64,000 nt of DNA from Bacillus sp. 103mf (GTDB lineage Bacteria > Bacillota > Bacilli > Bacillales > Bacillaceae_G). Location: NCBI RefSeq assembly GCF_900116295.1, contig NZ_FPAF01000001.1:310001-374000 (forward strand), read 5' to 3'. The position numbers were made by a program, and so were the translations under genes. Shown here one piece after another: positions 45,631-55,459 of this stretch. Numbering within the stretch: position 1 is the first letter of the stretch; the number at the start of each line of letters is the position of its first letter. The notes below the pieces were generated by a model, which saw only the letters and a program-made list of their open reading frames with translations, had not been told where the DNA came from and ran no database searches.

Positions 45631-46061
45631 TAGCATCCACACGTGCCTTTTTTATTTGCTACTTCAGCACCTGTCTCTCCTTTTAACACATCGCCGCCAG
45701 TTGAAATTAAAATTTCATCTGTGACCGTGTTTGAAATTGTACTTGCGACAAGCTGCAATAAATCATTTACATATGTTTGAGAAGATTTAAACTGTTGGAC
45801 AACTGGAATTTCATCTAGTTTATCTTGCAGCGCATCAATATCCGATTCTACCTTTTTTAACGCTTCCCATTTCCCATAATGCTGTAAATTTACTGCTTGT
45901 TTTTGCAAAACTTTAATTTCATCAATCGTACGTTTTACATTTTCATTTTTATGAATTTGCGCTTCTGCACGTTTAAAGAAATCCACTTCTTCTGTTTCAG
46001 AAATCATTTTTGCTAATTCTTTCGCTTGCTCTACAATTTCATCTTTTGTAAAGATTTTCAT
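45630..46061 (-). CDS. ricA: RicA (YmcA), partner of RNase Y in the Y-complex
   Basis: RicA (YmcA) acts with RicF and RicT as an iron-sulfur-carrying complex that steers RNase Y and affects sporulation, competence and biofilm formation in B. subtilis. The 143-residue protein has the all-helical YlbF/YmcA fold and ends in KKGTCGC, the C-terminal Cys pair used for cluster binding. It starts three bases after miaB ends and is cotranscribed with it. rny lies 7 kb away in the same window. Confidence 0.93.
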   Translation of the reverse strand: MKIFTKDEIVEQAKELAKMISETEEVDFFKRAEAQIHKNENVKRTIDEIKVLQKQAVNLQHYGKWEALKKVESDIDALQDKLDEIPVVQQFKSSQTYVNDLLQLVASTISNTVTDEILISTGGDVLKGETGAEVANKKGTCGC

Positions 46062-46064
46062 CTA

Positions 46065-47594
46065 TTATTTCACCTCGATCGGCTCCTCAACCAATTCCCC
46101 GTTTAGAGACCAAGTTTTTGCTTTTGTTACTTTCACTTTTACAAGCTGACCGATTACAGATTTTGGAGCTACGAAGTTTACAAGTTTATTGGCACGTGTA
46201 TAACCTGCAAGTACATCAGGATTATTTTTACTTTCTCCATCAACAAGCACTTCAACAATTTGCCCTTCATACGTTTTATTCTTCTTCGCAGAAAATTCAT
46301 TTACTAATGCATTTAAACGTTGCAAACGTTCTTTTTTCACTTCCATCGGTACATTATCCTGCATTTTTGCAGCTGGTGTACCTTCACGTGGTGAATAAAT
46401 AAATGTATATGCACTATCAAATCCTACTTCACGATATAACGACATCGTTTCTTCAAATTGTTCATCTGTTTCATTTGGGAAACCGACGATAATATCTGTC
46501 GTTAGTACTGCATTTGGAATCGCTTCTTTAATTTTACGTACAAGTTCTAAATAATGTTCACGTGAGTATTTACGTGCCATAATTTTCAACATATCCGTAC
46601 TTCCAGATTGCACCGGTAAGTGAATATGTTCAACTAAATTACCACCTTTTCCAAGTACCTCAATTAAATGATCATCAAAGTCGCGCGGATGGCTTGTTGT
46701 AAAACGAATACGTGCTACGTCAATCTTACGAAGTTCATCCATAAGATCTCCTAAACCATATTTCATATCTTCGAAGTCTTTTCCGTATGCGTTTACGTTT
46801 TGACCAAGTAGCGTAATTTCTTTATAACCATTTGCCGCTAAATGACGTACTTCTTTAATAATGTCTTCAGGATGGCGACTACGCTCTTTACCACGTGTAT
46901 ACGGTACGATACAGTACGTGCAGAATTTGTCACATCCGTACATAATGTTTACCCACGCTTTAATATCCCCGCGGCGTACTTTTGGAAGATTCTCAATGAC
47001 ATCTCCTTCTTTTGACCATACTTCAACAACTGTCGCTTTCGCAAACATAGCATCTTTTAAAATGTATGGCAGGCGGTGGATATTATGTGTACCAAATACC
47101 ATATCTACATGCTGATGCTTTTGCATAATTCTGTTTACGACAGATTCCTCTTGTGACATACAACCACATACACCAATTAAAAGATCAGGATTTCTTTGTT
47201 TTAAAGATTTTAAATGACCAAGTTCCCCGAATACTTTATTTTCAGCATTTTCACGAATTGCACATGTATTTAGTAGAATCACATCTGCATCTTCTGTAGA
47301 GAATGTTGGCTCATATCCAAGAGTCGTAAAGATGCCAGCCATTACTTCTGTATCATGCTCATTCATTTGACATCCATAAGTACGGATATAAAACTTTCTT
47401 CCAGCACCAAAATTACGAAACTCTTCTGGTAAGCCAAAGTCACGTTCAATTTTAACTTCTTCTTTTCCACGTTTTTTCGCATCTTTTAAAGAAGGTGGTT
47501 GATATACACTTTCAAAATATTTACTGTAATCTTTTTCTGCTTTTTTAGTAGTTGAAGTTGCTTGTTGACCTGCTAATCGTTGCTCTTCGTTCAT
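46065..47594 (-). CDS. miaB: tRNA methylthiotransferase MiaB
   Basis: MiaB adds the 2-methylthio group to i6A37 of tRNA, completing the modification begun by MiaA (also in this window). The 509-residue protein has the N-terminal UPF0004 cluster domain ([10 protein letters not shown], Cys in [11 protein letters not shown] and GVCGCMSQ), the radical SAM motif CDKFCTYC and a C-terminal TRAM domain. About 65 extra residues precede the first domain, as is usual in Bacillus. Confidence 0.96.
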   Translation of the reverse strand: MNEEQRLAGQQATSTTKKAEKDYSKYFESVYQPPSLKDAKKRGKEEVKIERDFGLPEEFRNFGAGRKFYIRTYGCQMNEHDTEVMAGIFTTLGYEPTFSTEDADVILLNTCAIRENAENKVFGELGHLKSLKQRNPDLLIGVCGCMSQEESVVNRIMQKHQHVDMVFGTHNIHRLPYILKDAMFAKATVVEVWSKEGDVIENLPKVRRGDIKAWVNIMYGCDKFCTYCIVPYTRGKERSRHPEDIIKEVRHLAANGYKEITLLGQNVNAYGKDFEDMKYGLGDLMDELRKIDVARIRFTTSHPRDFDDHLIEVLGKGGNLVEHIHLPVQSGSTDMLKIMARKYSREHYLELVRKIKEAIPNAVLTTDIIVGFPNETDEQFEETMSLYREVGFDSAYTFIYSPREGTPAAKMQDNVPMEVKKERLQRLNALVNEFSAKKNKTYEGQIVEVLVDGESKNNPDVLAGYTRANKLVNFVAPKSVIGQLVKVKVTKAKTWSLNGELVEEPIEVK

Positions 47595-47889
47595 GAATAA
47601 TCTCCTTTCAACCTTACATATTCAAAGTTTTAACTTTTAGTTGTTGTTTAAGTTGTTCTTATAAAAAAGCATATCGCTTCATTCCTATACACATTATTAT
47701 AGTATAAAGCGTTCAGTCAAATTAAACAATAGAGATAGCTTGGATTCATGAACGATTTCACCTGATACTAAGGGGAATAAGGGGAGCTCATATAATATGA
47801 CTCTCATTTATTATTTTATCATTCTGAATTTTCACAGTAAAGAAAGTACATCTTATTTATGAATAGACGTAATCATAATTTTGTATCAG

Positions 47890-47917
47890 AAAAGGCTACC
47901 GAAGTTTCGATAGCCTT
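47890..47917 (-). terminator. terminator downstream of korB
   Basis: AAAGGCTA.CGAA / TTCG.TAGCCTTT hairpin adjacent to the korB stop. I see nothing else definite in the 47595-47924 spacer. Confidence 0.8.
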
Positions 47918-47924
47918 TCATCTA

Positions 47925-48791
47925 TTACATGAACTCTGCTACAAGCTCATCAAACATTTTTTGATCCATTTGCAGATCAGCATGAACTAATGGTTCTTCA
48001 CTATAGCCTTTTACAAGCTCTTGGTAAGAAGGTTGTTCTGTATTTTGATAAATTAAACCTGTTACTAAACCTTTGTTTTCCATTAATGTTTGCATAGCAA
48101 GCATACGATTAGATGGATCATATCCTTCTACTTCGCTAAGTCTTGTTAAGTTCTCCTTGAACCAATCGTACGTGTTTACCTTGTTATATGTTACACATGG
48201 ACTAAATACGTTGATGAGAGAGAACCCTTTATGTTGAATACCAGCCTCAATTAGCTGTGTTAATTCTTTTAAATCACTAGAGAAACTTTGTGCTACGAAC
48301 GTTGCTCCAGCAGTTAATGCCATTTCCATTACAGATAACGCTGGCTCAATCGATCCTTGCGGCGTACTTTTCGTTTTAAAGCCCGCTTCACTACGTGGTG
48401 AAGTTTGACCTTTCGTTAAACCGTAAATTTGATTATCCATAACGATGTACGTAATATCAATATTACGACGAATAGAATGAATTGTATGTCCCATCCCGAT
48501 TGCAAAGCCGTCACCGTCACCACCAGATGCGATAACTGTTAAATCACGATTTGCCATTTTTACACCTTGTGCAATTGGAAGGGCACGTCCATGAATACTA
48601 TGAACGCCGTAAGAGTTAATATAACCAGAAATACGACCGGAGCAACCGATACCAGAAATAACCGCTAATTCATCAGGATTCAATCCTACATTTGCAGCAG
48701 CACGCTGAATTGCTGCTTGTACTGAGAAATCACCGCAACCTGGACACCAGTTTGGTTTTACACTATTACGAAAGTCCTTAAATGTTGCCAT
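47925..48791 (-). CDS. korB: 2-oxoacid:ferredoxin oxidoreductase, beta subunit
   Basis: This is the thiamine-diphosphate- and cluster-binding subunit of an enzyme that oxidatively decarboxylates 2-oxoacids (2-oxoglutarate type) to acyl-CoA with reduction of ferredoxin. The 288 residues include WCPGCGDFS, GIGCSGRISGY (cluster Cys), ASGGDGDGFAIG with the downstream MDNQIYGLTKGQ (diphosphate/Mg site) and a late FSPCVTYN Cys. It overlaps the end of korA by 14 bases. Confidence 0.93.
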   Translation of the reverse strand: MATFKDFRNSVKPNWCPGCGDFSVQAAIQRAAANVGLNPDELAVISGIGCSGRISGYINSYGVHSIHGRALPIAQGVKMANRDLTVIASGGDGDGFAIGMGHTIHSIRRNIDITYIVMDNQIYGLTKGQTSPRSEAGFKTKSTPQGSIEPALSVMEMALTAGATFVAQSFSSDLKELTQLIEAGIQHKGFSLINVFSPCVTYNKVNTYDWFKENLTRLSEVEGYDPSNRMLAMQTLMENKGLVTGLIYQNTEQPSYQELVKGYSEEPLVHADLQMDQKMFDELVAEFM

Positions 48792-50535
48792 TTAAAACAA
48801 CCCCTTTTTTGCATTCGTTGTAAATTTCTTTTGGCAAGAATGGGTTTCCGTTATATTTCAGCAGACTAGAAATTTTCTCACCAGAGCCAAGATTCATCTT
48901 CATAATATTAGCAAGCTGTCCAGTTGCATTGTTTTCTACAACGACAACACGTTTTGCATCTTTCACAAGCGGCAACATTTCATCCGTTGGGAATGGATGA
49001 ATTAAGCGAACATGAGCATGATTTACTTTTAATCCATCTTGCTCTAAACGTTCCATCGCTTCTTCAATTGCACCACGAGTTGAGTTAAAGCCTACTAATA
49101 ATACATCAGCGTCATCATATTTTGCATTTTTATATACAGGGGTATTAAACTTAATATTCTCCATTTTACGGAAACGTTTGTCCATTTGTGCGCTGCGGTT
49201 AAGCGCTGACTCAGATGGTTTACCTGTTTCATCGTGCTCTACGCCTGTTACATGGTGAATACCATTTTTCATACCAGGTACAACACGTGGTGAAATGCCA
49301 TCTTCTGTTACTTCATAACGTTTGAAGTATGCTTTATTTTCACGCTCTGGTAGCTCAGCATGTAAATCAAGTTTACCACGGCGAATTTCAACTTTTTCTA
49401 ATTGAAGCGGTTCTACTGTTTGTTTACCTAAAGAAAGTTGTAAATCTGTTAAAAAGATAACAGGAACTTGGTATTCTTCAGATAAGTTAAACGCTTCGAC
49501 AATATCATAAAATGCCTCTTCAGCAGTACTTGGCGCCATAACGATTTTTGGAATCTCACCATGCGTTCCGTAAATCATTGCCATTAAATCAGATTGTTCT
49601 TGTTTTGTTGGTAACCCTGTACTTGGTCCACCACGCTGTGTATCAATGATTACAAGAGGTGTTTCTGTAATCCCAGCTAATCCAATTGCTTCCATCATGA
49701 GAGATAAACCAGGACCTGCTGAAGCTGTTAATGTACGTACACCAGCATAGTTTGCACCAATTGCCATCGTACAAGCAGCGATTTCGTCCTCAGTTTGAAT
49801 AACCGTTCCTCCTACTTTTGGAAGCTTCTTAATTAAGTATTCCATAATCTCAGAAGCAGGTGTAATTGGATAAGCAGACATAAAACGAGCACCGCCAGCT
49901 ACTGCACCAAATGCGATTGCATCGTTCCCAATCATAAACATACGTTTTTTTCCATCTGCTTTTTCAAGTTGCATCATATTTACTTTTTCGCCGAGCAATT
50001 CTTTCATATACTGAGAGCCGCGTTGAATTGCTTCCATGTTCTTCTGAACAACTTGCTCTCCTTTACGACCGAAAATTTCATCTACAACTTCTAAATACAC
50101 TTTTTCATCTAACCCTAATACCGCACTAGACGCTCCAACCGCAACCATGTTTTTCATTAAAGATGTACCTAGTTCAGAAGCAATATCCGTAAATGGAATT
50201 GCATATAAAGTTACATCTGTTCCTTCAGGAATGCTTGGATTGAATTTTGCATCTGCAACAACAATTCCACCAGAACGTAGTTCGTGGAAGTTAAAATCAA
50301 TTGTTTCTTGATCAAATGCGATTAAAATATCTAAATCATCTGATATCGCGCGTACTTCTGTTGTACTTACGCGAATTTTATTGTTTGTATGACCACCTTT
50401 AATTCGTGATGAAAAATGACGATAACCATATAAATAATAACCTAGTCGGTTTAATGCAATACAGAAGATTTCTCCTGTACTTTCAATTCCTTCACCTTGT
50501 TGGCCTCCAACTTTCCATGAAAGTTGACTAATCAT
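48778..50535 (-). CDS. korA: 2-oxoacid:ferredoxin oxidoreductase, alpha subunit with fused gamma domain
   Basis: The 585-residue protein begins with the gamma domain (about 1-185, GGQQGEGIESTGEI and GGHTNNKIRVS) and continues with the alpha domain (AYPITPASEIMEYL, TEDEIAACTMAIGANYAGVR, TDLQLSLG). A C-terminal transketolase-like domain (VLLVGFNSTRGAIEEA) completes it. The two-subunit KorAB architecture is typical of Bacillus. AAAGGGGTG precedes the ATG. The physiological 2-oxoacid is inferred. Confidence 0.93.
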   Translation of the reverse strand: MISQLSWKVGGQQGEGIESTGEIFCIALNRLGYYLYGYRHFSSRIKGGHTNNKIRVSTTEVRAISDDLDILIAFDQETIDFNFHELRSGGIVVADAKFNPSIPEGTDVTLYAIPFTDIASELGTSLMKNMVAVGASSAVLGLDEKVYLEVVDEIFGRKGEQVVQKNMEAIQRGSQYMKELLGEKVNMMQLEKADGKKRMFMIGNDAIAFGAVAGGARFMSAYPITPASEIMEYLIKKLPKVGGTVIQTEDEIAACTMAIGANYAGVRTLTASAGPGLSLMMEAIGLAGITETPLVIIDTQRGGPSTGLPTKQEQSDLMAMIYGTHGEIPKIVMAPSTAEEAFYDIVEAFNLSEEYQVPVIFLTDLQLSLGKQTVEPLQLEKVEIRRGKLDLHAELPERENKAYFKRYEVTEDGISPRVVPGMKNGIHHVTGVEHDETGKPSESALNRSAQMDKRFRKMENIKFNTPVYKNAKYDDADVLLVGFNSTRGAIEEAMERLEQDGLKVNHAHVRLIHPFPTDEMLPLVKDAKRVVVVENNATGQLANIMKMNLGSGEKISSLLKYNGNPFLPKEIYNECKKGVVLNGNI

Positions 50536-50780
50536 TTCCTACACCCCTTTAACTGCATGCATTGTAGTGTATTTTTTTACAGTACTAGTTTAGCACTTTT
50601 TAAGACAAGAAACTACAATGGACACAAATTATACCTCTTCTGATTTCAGTAAATGTTTTGCATAATCTTAATTCGTTTACAATTCTAGCCCTACAACAGT
50701 AAAAATGCAACAATTTGATACAGTTTTATTGATTGTTTTTCAAATTTTCTAACTTCTTTTCCCTCTTTTATAACAATGTC

Positions 50781-51704
50781 TTAGAATGGAATATGGTGTA
50801 TAAAATTACGATATATGAAATTATGAACTTGATCTTCTTTATAGCGCTTTAATAATTCATTTATGACATAGTCATAATGCTCATATCTTTCCACATGTTC
50901 GACTGTTTCCGTGATTCCATCAAAATCTGATCCGAATCCAACATTCCTCTCACCACCAAGCATACATACATGCTCTACATGGCGCAATATATCATCTGTA
51001 CAAACAGACTTGTTTGCAGATAAAAACATTGGAACGAATGTTATCCCAATCATTCCGTCTTTTTGAATTAACGCTCTTATTTGTTCATTTGTTACATTCC
51101 TTGGATGCGGACATAACTCATAGCTATTTGAATGCGACGCAATAGGATAATCAGCAAGTTCCATCACATCCCAAAACCCTTTCTCTGACAGATGAGAAAC
51201 ATCTGTCCATATCTTGTAACGATTTAAATCTTCCACTACTTTTTCTCCAAACAGTGTTAAACCGCCACCTCGAGACTCTAACGCTCCATCAGCAACTAAA
51301 TTCGCGTAGTTCCAAGTAAGTCCAACAGAACGAACACCAAGATAATACAACGTTTGTAGCTTCGTTAATTCTTTTCCAATTGCATCGCATCCTTCTAAAG
51401 TTAAAAGGGCTCCTATATCATCTTTTCCTAATTGCTGAATATCTTCTTTTTTCCGGATCAATTTTATATTCGGCAGTGCCAAAATTTGTTCATGAAATAT
51501 ATTCGCCATCTCTAATGCAACTGCAAATCGCTGTCCATATGGAATTTCTTCCGGTACATAAATTGCAAAACACTGAATACTACCACCCTTTCGTTTTAAT
51601 TGATCGTATGTAATATGTAAAAAAGAATCATTTTGAAAAGTTCGCTTGCCTTTCCCGAGCCATAGCTGCCACAATACATCACAATGCGCATCAAAAATTT
51701 TCAA
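50781..51704 (-). CDS. membrane-dipeptidase-like zinc peptidase (M19 family)
   Basis: This M19 (renal dipeptidase) family protein of 307 residues has zinc ligands in DAHCDVL (HxD), the bridging Glu in LTLEGCDAIG, His in SHSNSYELC and a following GFGSDFDG. It would hydrolyse dipeptides, possibly including those with D-residues. It has no signal peptide, so it is probably cytosolic. The start is TTG, about ten bases after AGAAAGGATG. The 245-base spacer upstream of it shows no gene. Confidence 0.9.
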   Translation of the reverse strand: MKIFDAHCDVLWQLWLGKGKRTFQNDSFLHITYDQLKRKGGSIQCFAIYVPEEIPYGQRFAVALEMANIFHEQILALPNIKLIRKKEDIQQLGKDDIGALLTLEGCDAIGKELTKLQTLYYLGVRSVGLTWNYANLVADGALESRGGGLTLFGEKVVEDLNRYKIWTDVSHLSEKGFWDVMELADYPIASHSNSYELCPHPRNVTNEQIRALIQKDGMIGITFVPMFLSANKSVCTDDILRHVEHVCMLGGERNVGFGSDFDGITETVEHVERYEHYDYVINELLKRYKEDQVHNFIYRNFIHHIPF

Positions 51705-51817
51705 TGCTTTTCATCCTTTCTTCCTAAAATATCCTTACATTCCATCAGTGGTAAACTTCATCCACCCCTCCGAAGTTTAAATTGAGGGTCTTATTGCCCA
51801 CAAATAGAAGAATAAAA

Positions 51818-51847
51818 ATGACCTGTTTGCAAATGCAAACAGGTCAT
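51818..51847 (-). terminator. terminator downstream of spoVS
   Basis: ATGACCTGTTTGC / GCAAACAGGTCAT perfect stem just past the spoVS stop. Confidence 0.85.
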
Positions 51848-51852
51848 CCAAT

Positions 51853-52113
51853 TTAACGAGGCTCTACAATTAACTTAATTGCTGTACGTTCTTCACCATC
51901 AATCATAATATCTGTGAATGCTGGGATACATATCAAATCCACACCACTTGGCGCCACAAATCCTCTCGCAATTGCTACTGCCTTTACGGCTTGATTCAAT
52001 GCACCTGCACCAATTGCTTGCATTTCTGCTGAACCACGCTCACGAATGACTCCAGCAAGTGCACCAGCTACAGAGTTAGGTACCGAAGTTGCTTTAACTT
52101 TTAATATTTCCAT
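51853..52113 (-). CDS. spoVS: stage V sporulation protein S
   Basis: SpoVS is a small, highly conserved Alba-like protein that affects septation and spore coat and core maturation. The 86-residue product is the normal length and starts MEILKVKATSVPNSVAGALA; the ERGSAEMQAIGAGALNQAVK stretch is typical. A sigma-H-type promoter lies upstream. It sits in the common rny-ymdB-spoVS order. Confidence 0.97.
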   Translation of the reverse strand: MEILKVKATSVPNSVAGALAGVIRERGSAEMQAIGAGALNQAVKAVAIARGFVAPSGVDLICIPAFTDIMIDGEERTAIKLIVEPR

Positions 52114-52173
52114 TGCTCGTTTCCTCCTCGTTTCTTTAAAAAATATTAGCGATTGAATTCACTTTTAACTTAT

Positions 52174-52201
52174 ATTCACGAGCAATGATTCATATTCCTG
52201 C
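52174..52201 (-). promoter_or_regulatory. sigma-H-type promoter of spoVS
   Basis: On the minus strand GCAGGAATA fits the sigma-H -35 (RnAGGAwWW). It is followed after 12 bases by CGTGAAT, which matches the -10 (RnnGAAT) except at the first base. It ends about 60 bases before the spoVS start. spoVS is a known sigma-H gene in B. subtilis. Confidence 0.6.
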
Positions 52202-52261
52202 TAAAACCCTCTAATTTTTCTAAAAAATTAAAATATATTCTCTTTTCTAATTTTTTATTTT

Positions 52262-53056
52262 TTATTCAAAAAAAGGCTGATCATCATTAATTAAAATACG
52301 ATCAATTTTTTTAGCTTTCCCTGTATTTGGATCTACATCAATTAGTACAGCACTTAACTGCGTTCTTCCACTCGTTACTTCAAATCGCACTGGAAGGTTT
52401 GTTAAAAATTTCTTCAGCACAGCTTCGCGATCCATTCCTAAAATCCCATCATATGGACCTGTCATCCCAACATCTGTAATATAAGCCGTTCCACCTGGTA
52501 AAATACGATTATCCGCTGTCGGAACATGCGTGTGCGTTCCAACAACTGCTGTAGCCCGTCCATCTACATACCATCCAAGCGCTTGCTTTTCACTCGTTGT
52601 TTCCGCATGAAAATCAATAAAAATAATGTTCGTACGTTTTTTCGCAATTTTAATCAATTCATCCACTTTTCGGAATGGACAATCAATTGGCGGAAGGAAT
52701 GTGCGGCCTTGTAAATTAATTATCGCTACTTCTATACCATTACAGTTTACAAAAACAAGTCCTTTTCCTGGTGTTCCTTCTGGGAAATTTGCTGGTCTTG
52801 CAAGATACTTTGCATCATCAATAAACTCAAAAATTTCACGGTTATCCCACGCATGGTTTCCAAGTGTAACTGCTTGTGCACCGCACTCTAAAAAGTTACG
52901 ATAAATTTTCTCTGTAATTCCACGTCCACCTGCAGCATTTTCTCCGTTAATAATTGTAACTGTAGGTGTATATTTTTTCTTTAATGCAGGCACGTAATCT
53001 TGAATCATCTTTCTTCCTGGCGAGCCTACTACATCCCCAACAAATAAAATTCTCAT
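52262..53056 (-). CDS. ymdB: YmdB phosphodiesterase
   Basis: YmdB is a metallophosphodiesterase that acts on 2',3'-cyclic nucleotides and influences biofilm and cell-fate decisions in B. subtilis. The 264-residue protein begins MRILFVGDVVGSPGRKM. It has the metal-binding sites NGENAAGG, LGNHAWDN, DFHAETTSEK and GTHTHVPTAD of the calcineurin-like fold. ATG at 53056 gives the standard length; GGAAAGGG is upstream. It follows rny on the same strand. Confidence 0.94.
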   Translation of the reverse strand: MRILFVGDVVGSPGRKMIQDYVPALKKKYTPTVTIINGENAAGGRGITEKIYRNFLECGAQAVTLGNHAWDNREIFEFIDDAKYLARPANFPEGTPGKGLVFVNCNGIEVAIINLQGRTFLPPIDCPFRKVDELIKIAKKRTNIIFIDFHAETTSEKQALGWYVDGRATAVVGTHTHVPTADNRILPGGTAYITDVGMTGPYDGILGMDREAVLKKFLTNLPVRFEVTSGRTQLSAVLIDVDPNTGKAKKIDRILINDDQPFFE

Positions 53057-53212
53057 TGTTCTTACCCTTTCCATCTATACATTCTTCGCAGTTTCTTCTC
53101 ATAAACTGCAACCTTCACTTATAAAAATACGGATCTTCTCACATTTTCCTATTTCGTGAATCATTTCCGATTCTACAAGCTTTTCTATATTGTGTCCATT
53201 CTCGGCACAAAA

Positions 53213-53242
53213 AAATAAAGTGGTGCAACACCACCACTTTAT
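53213..53242 (-). terminator. terminator overlapping the end of rny
   Basis: AATAAAGTGGTG / CACCACTTTATT perfect stem that includes the rny stop codon, so rny is at least partly separated from ymdB. Confidence 0.8.
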
Positions 53243-54801
53243 TTTGCATATTCAACTGCACGAGTTTCACGAATAACAGTAACTTTAATATGTCCTGGAT
53301 AATCCAGTTCATTTTCAATACGTTTTCGAATATCACGTGCTAAACGATGAGCCTCTAAGTCATCAATTGTATCTGGTTTCACTAAGATACGAACTTCGCG
53401 TCCAGCTTGAATTGCATAAGATTTCTCAACACCTTCATAAGACTCAGAAATCTCTTCAAGCTTTTCAAGACGACGAATATAATTTTCAAGCGTCTCACTT
53501 CGTGCTCCAGGTCTTGCTGCTGACAGTGCATCTGCTGCTGCCACAAGAACTGCGATAATAGAAGTCGGTTCTGTATCTCCATGATGAGATGCAATACTAT
53601 TGATAACCACTGGATGCTCTTTATATTTTGTCGCAAGCTCGACACCAATTTCAACGTGGCTACCTTCAACCTCATGGTCAATTGCCTTTCCGATGTCATG
53701 TAATAAACCAGCACGACGAGCAAGCTTCTCGTCTTCACCAAGTTCAGCTGCCATTAACCCAGCCAAGTAAGCAACTTCCATAGAGTGTTTTAAGACGTTT
53801 TGACCGTAACTTGTTCTAAATTTCAAACGACCTAAAATCTTAATTAAGTCTGGGTGTAATCCATGTACACCTACTTCAAAAGTCGTTTGTTCTCCAACTT
53901 CACGAATATACTCATCCACTTCACGTCTTGATTTTTCAACCATTTCTTCAATACGCGCTGGGTGAATACGTCCGTCTTGTACAAGTTTATCCAAAGCAAT
54001 ACGAGCAGTTTCACGACGAATCGGGTCAAAACCTGATAGGATTACTGCTTCTGGTGTATCATCAATAATTAAATCAATACCCGTTAATGTTTCTAGTGTA
54101 CGAATATTACGTCCTTCACGTCCGATAATACGACCCTTCATTTCGTCATTTGGGAGATTTACAACTGAAACCGTTGTTTCGGCAACGTGATCAGCAGCAC
54201 ATCTTTGCATAGCTAAAGATAGGATTTCTTTCGCTTTCTTATCTGCTTCTTCTTTTGCACGTACTTCAGTTTCTTTTACCATAACAGCGATTTCATGCGA
54301 AATTTCATTTTCAACTTTTTCTAAGATAATAGCTCTTGCTTGTTCACGCGTTAGGTTAGAAATTCGCTCTAATTCATCTTGTTGTTTTTGTACTAACTCT
54401 CCCACTTTGCTTTCCAAATCTTCAATCTGCTGTTGTCTTGCTACAAGAGATTCCTCTTTCTTTTCTAACAATTGCTGACTTTTCTCAAGCGATTCGTCTT
54501 TTCGATCAAGGTTCTCTTCTTTTTGCATTAAACGATTTTCTTGTTTTTGCAACTCGCTTCTTCGGTCACGAATTTCTAATTCTGCTTCTGTACGAAGTGT
54601 ATGAATTTCATCCTTTGCTTCTAATAGCGCTTCTTTTTTCAGTGCTTCTGCTTGACGATTTGCATCTTCTACAATGCGCTTCGCTTCATTGGCCGCACCG
54701 TTAATCTTCGCTTCTGCAATGGACTTTCGAACAAAAAACCCAACAACTGCACTGACGATGGCCAGCAAAATGGAGATGAGTATCCAAAATTCATTACTCA
54801 T
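53239..54801 (-). CDS. rny: ribonuclease Y
   Basis: RNase Y is the membrane-bound endoribonuclease that starts decay of many Bacillus mRNAs. The 520-residue protein has an N-terminal membrane anchor (about 4-24), a long coiled coil (about 30-190), a KH domain ([17 protein letters not shown]) and an HD domain ([27 protein letters not shown]). It is preceded by a strong promoter and a leader of about 220 bases. Confidence 0.97.
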   Translation of the reverse strand: MSNEFWILISILLAIVSAVVGFFVRKSIAEAKINGAANEAKRIVEDANRQAEALKKEALLEAKDEIHTLRTEAELEIRDRRSELQKQENRLMQKEENLDRKDESLEKSQQLLEKKEESLVARQQQIEDLESKVGELVQKQQDELERISNLTREQARAIILEKVENEISHEIAVMVKETEVRAKEEADKKAKEILSLAMQRCAADHVAETTVSVVNLPNDEMKGRIIGREGRNIRTLETLTGIDLIIDDTPEAVILSGFDPIRRETARIALDKLVQDGRIHPARIEEMVEKSRREVDEYIREVGEQTTFEVGVHGLHPDLIKILGRLKFRTSYGQNVLKHSMEVAYLAGLMAAELGEDEKLARRAGLLHDIGKAIDHEVEGSHVEIGVELATKYKEHPVVINSIASHHGDTEPTSIIAVLVAAADALSAARPGARSETLENYIRRLEKLEEISESYEGVEKSYAIQAGREVRILVKPDTIDDLEAHRLARDIRKRIENELDYPGHIKVTVIRETRAVEYAK

Positions 54802-55022
54802 AAATTCACCTCCTCTTGCTATGAATGAAAAAAGACTGCATGGATGTACATTGTTTGCACCTGCAACGTACAGCGATGACCGTCGTCCCGCCTTTTCAAG
54901 GGACTTTCTTCATTTCACAATTAAACTAGACATATGCTTATTTCGGAAAGTATACGTCCTCTCCGAATGTTACTTCTCTTCTTGAGAAGAGTGTGTCGTA
55001 TATAATATAAGAAAAAATATAC
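54802..55022 (-). ncRNA. structured 5' leader of rny mRNA
   Basis: From the predicted start near 55022 the transcript runs about 220 bases before the rny ATG. It can form several hairpins, including CTTCTC / GAGAAG, GTCCC / GGGAC (54879-54898 region) and TGTAC / GTACA, the last followed soon by GCAGTCTTTTTTC, which resembles an attenuator. I know of no matching riboswitch; the structure is inferred by eye only. Confidence 0.35.
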
Positions 55023-55028
55023 ATTATC

Positions 55029-55057
55029 ATTGTATCTACCGCTATTTTCATTGTCAA
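55029..55057 (-). promoter_or_regulatory. sigma-A promoter of rny
   Basis: On the minus strand a perfect -35 TTGACA (55057-55052) is followed after exactly 17 bases by TACAAT (55034-55029). It is the best vegetative promoter match I noticed in the window. Confidence 0.75.
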
Positions 55058-55140
55058 GCATTGTCTACCTTTACTTTCTTTACCTATGATAAAGTGAAAC
55101 GACTATTCATGAAATTTCTTTCTCTTTCTCTGGTTATTAT

Positions 55141-55333
55141 TTTAATACAAATTGAAAAAATGACATGTAAGCCTTTTTCTTTTTAGATAGACGAGAGCAT
55201 CTGGCCATGCATAGCAGCGGTCAGTGCCTTTTCCTGCCACACGCAAAGTTCAAAACAAAAGGAGAAAACGAATACAAGCCACTTGTTTCTACATAACAGC
55301 GGCTTGTATGCAGAAATATTAAAATGGACTTAT
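55141..55333 (+). repeat. bcr1-type repeat, copy 7, without insert
   Basis: It has AAAAAATGACATGTAAGCC, GAGAGCATCTGGCCATGCAT, AGCGGTCAGTGCCTTTTCCT and CAAAACAAAAGGAGAAAACG, ending ATATTAAAATGGACTTAT. It lies between rny and recA and, with the promoter and leader, fills that spacer. Confidence 0.85.
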
Positions 55334-55435
55334 TAGTCAAACCAATTGAAAAAATGCTAGCAGGTATTCTCCACTTACTTTCTATGTTTTTAGTACAATT
55401 TCAAAATAGATTATTATAGGTCGCAAAGAAAAGAA

Positions 55436-55459
55436 AAAAGACACGAAACCGTGTCTTTT
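55436..55459 (-). terminator. terminator overlapping the recA stop
   Basis: AAAAGACAC / GTGTCTTTT stem; the recA stop codon lies within its arm. Confidence 0.8.
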
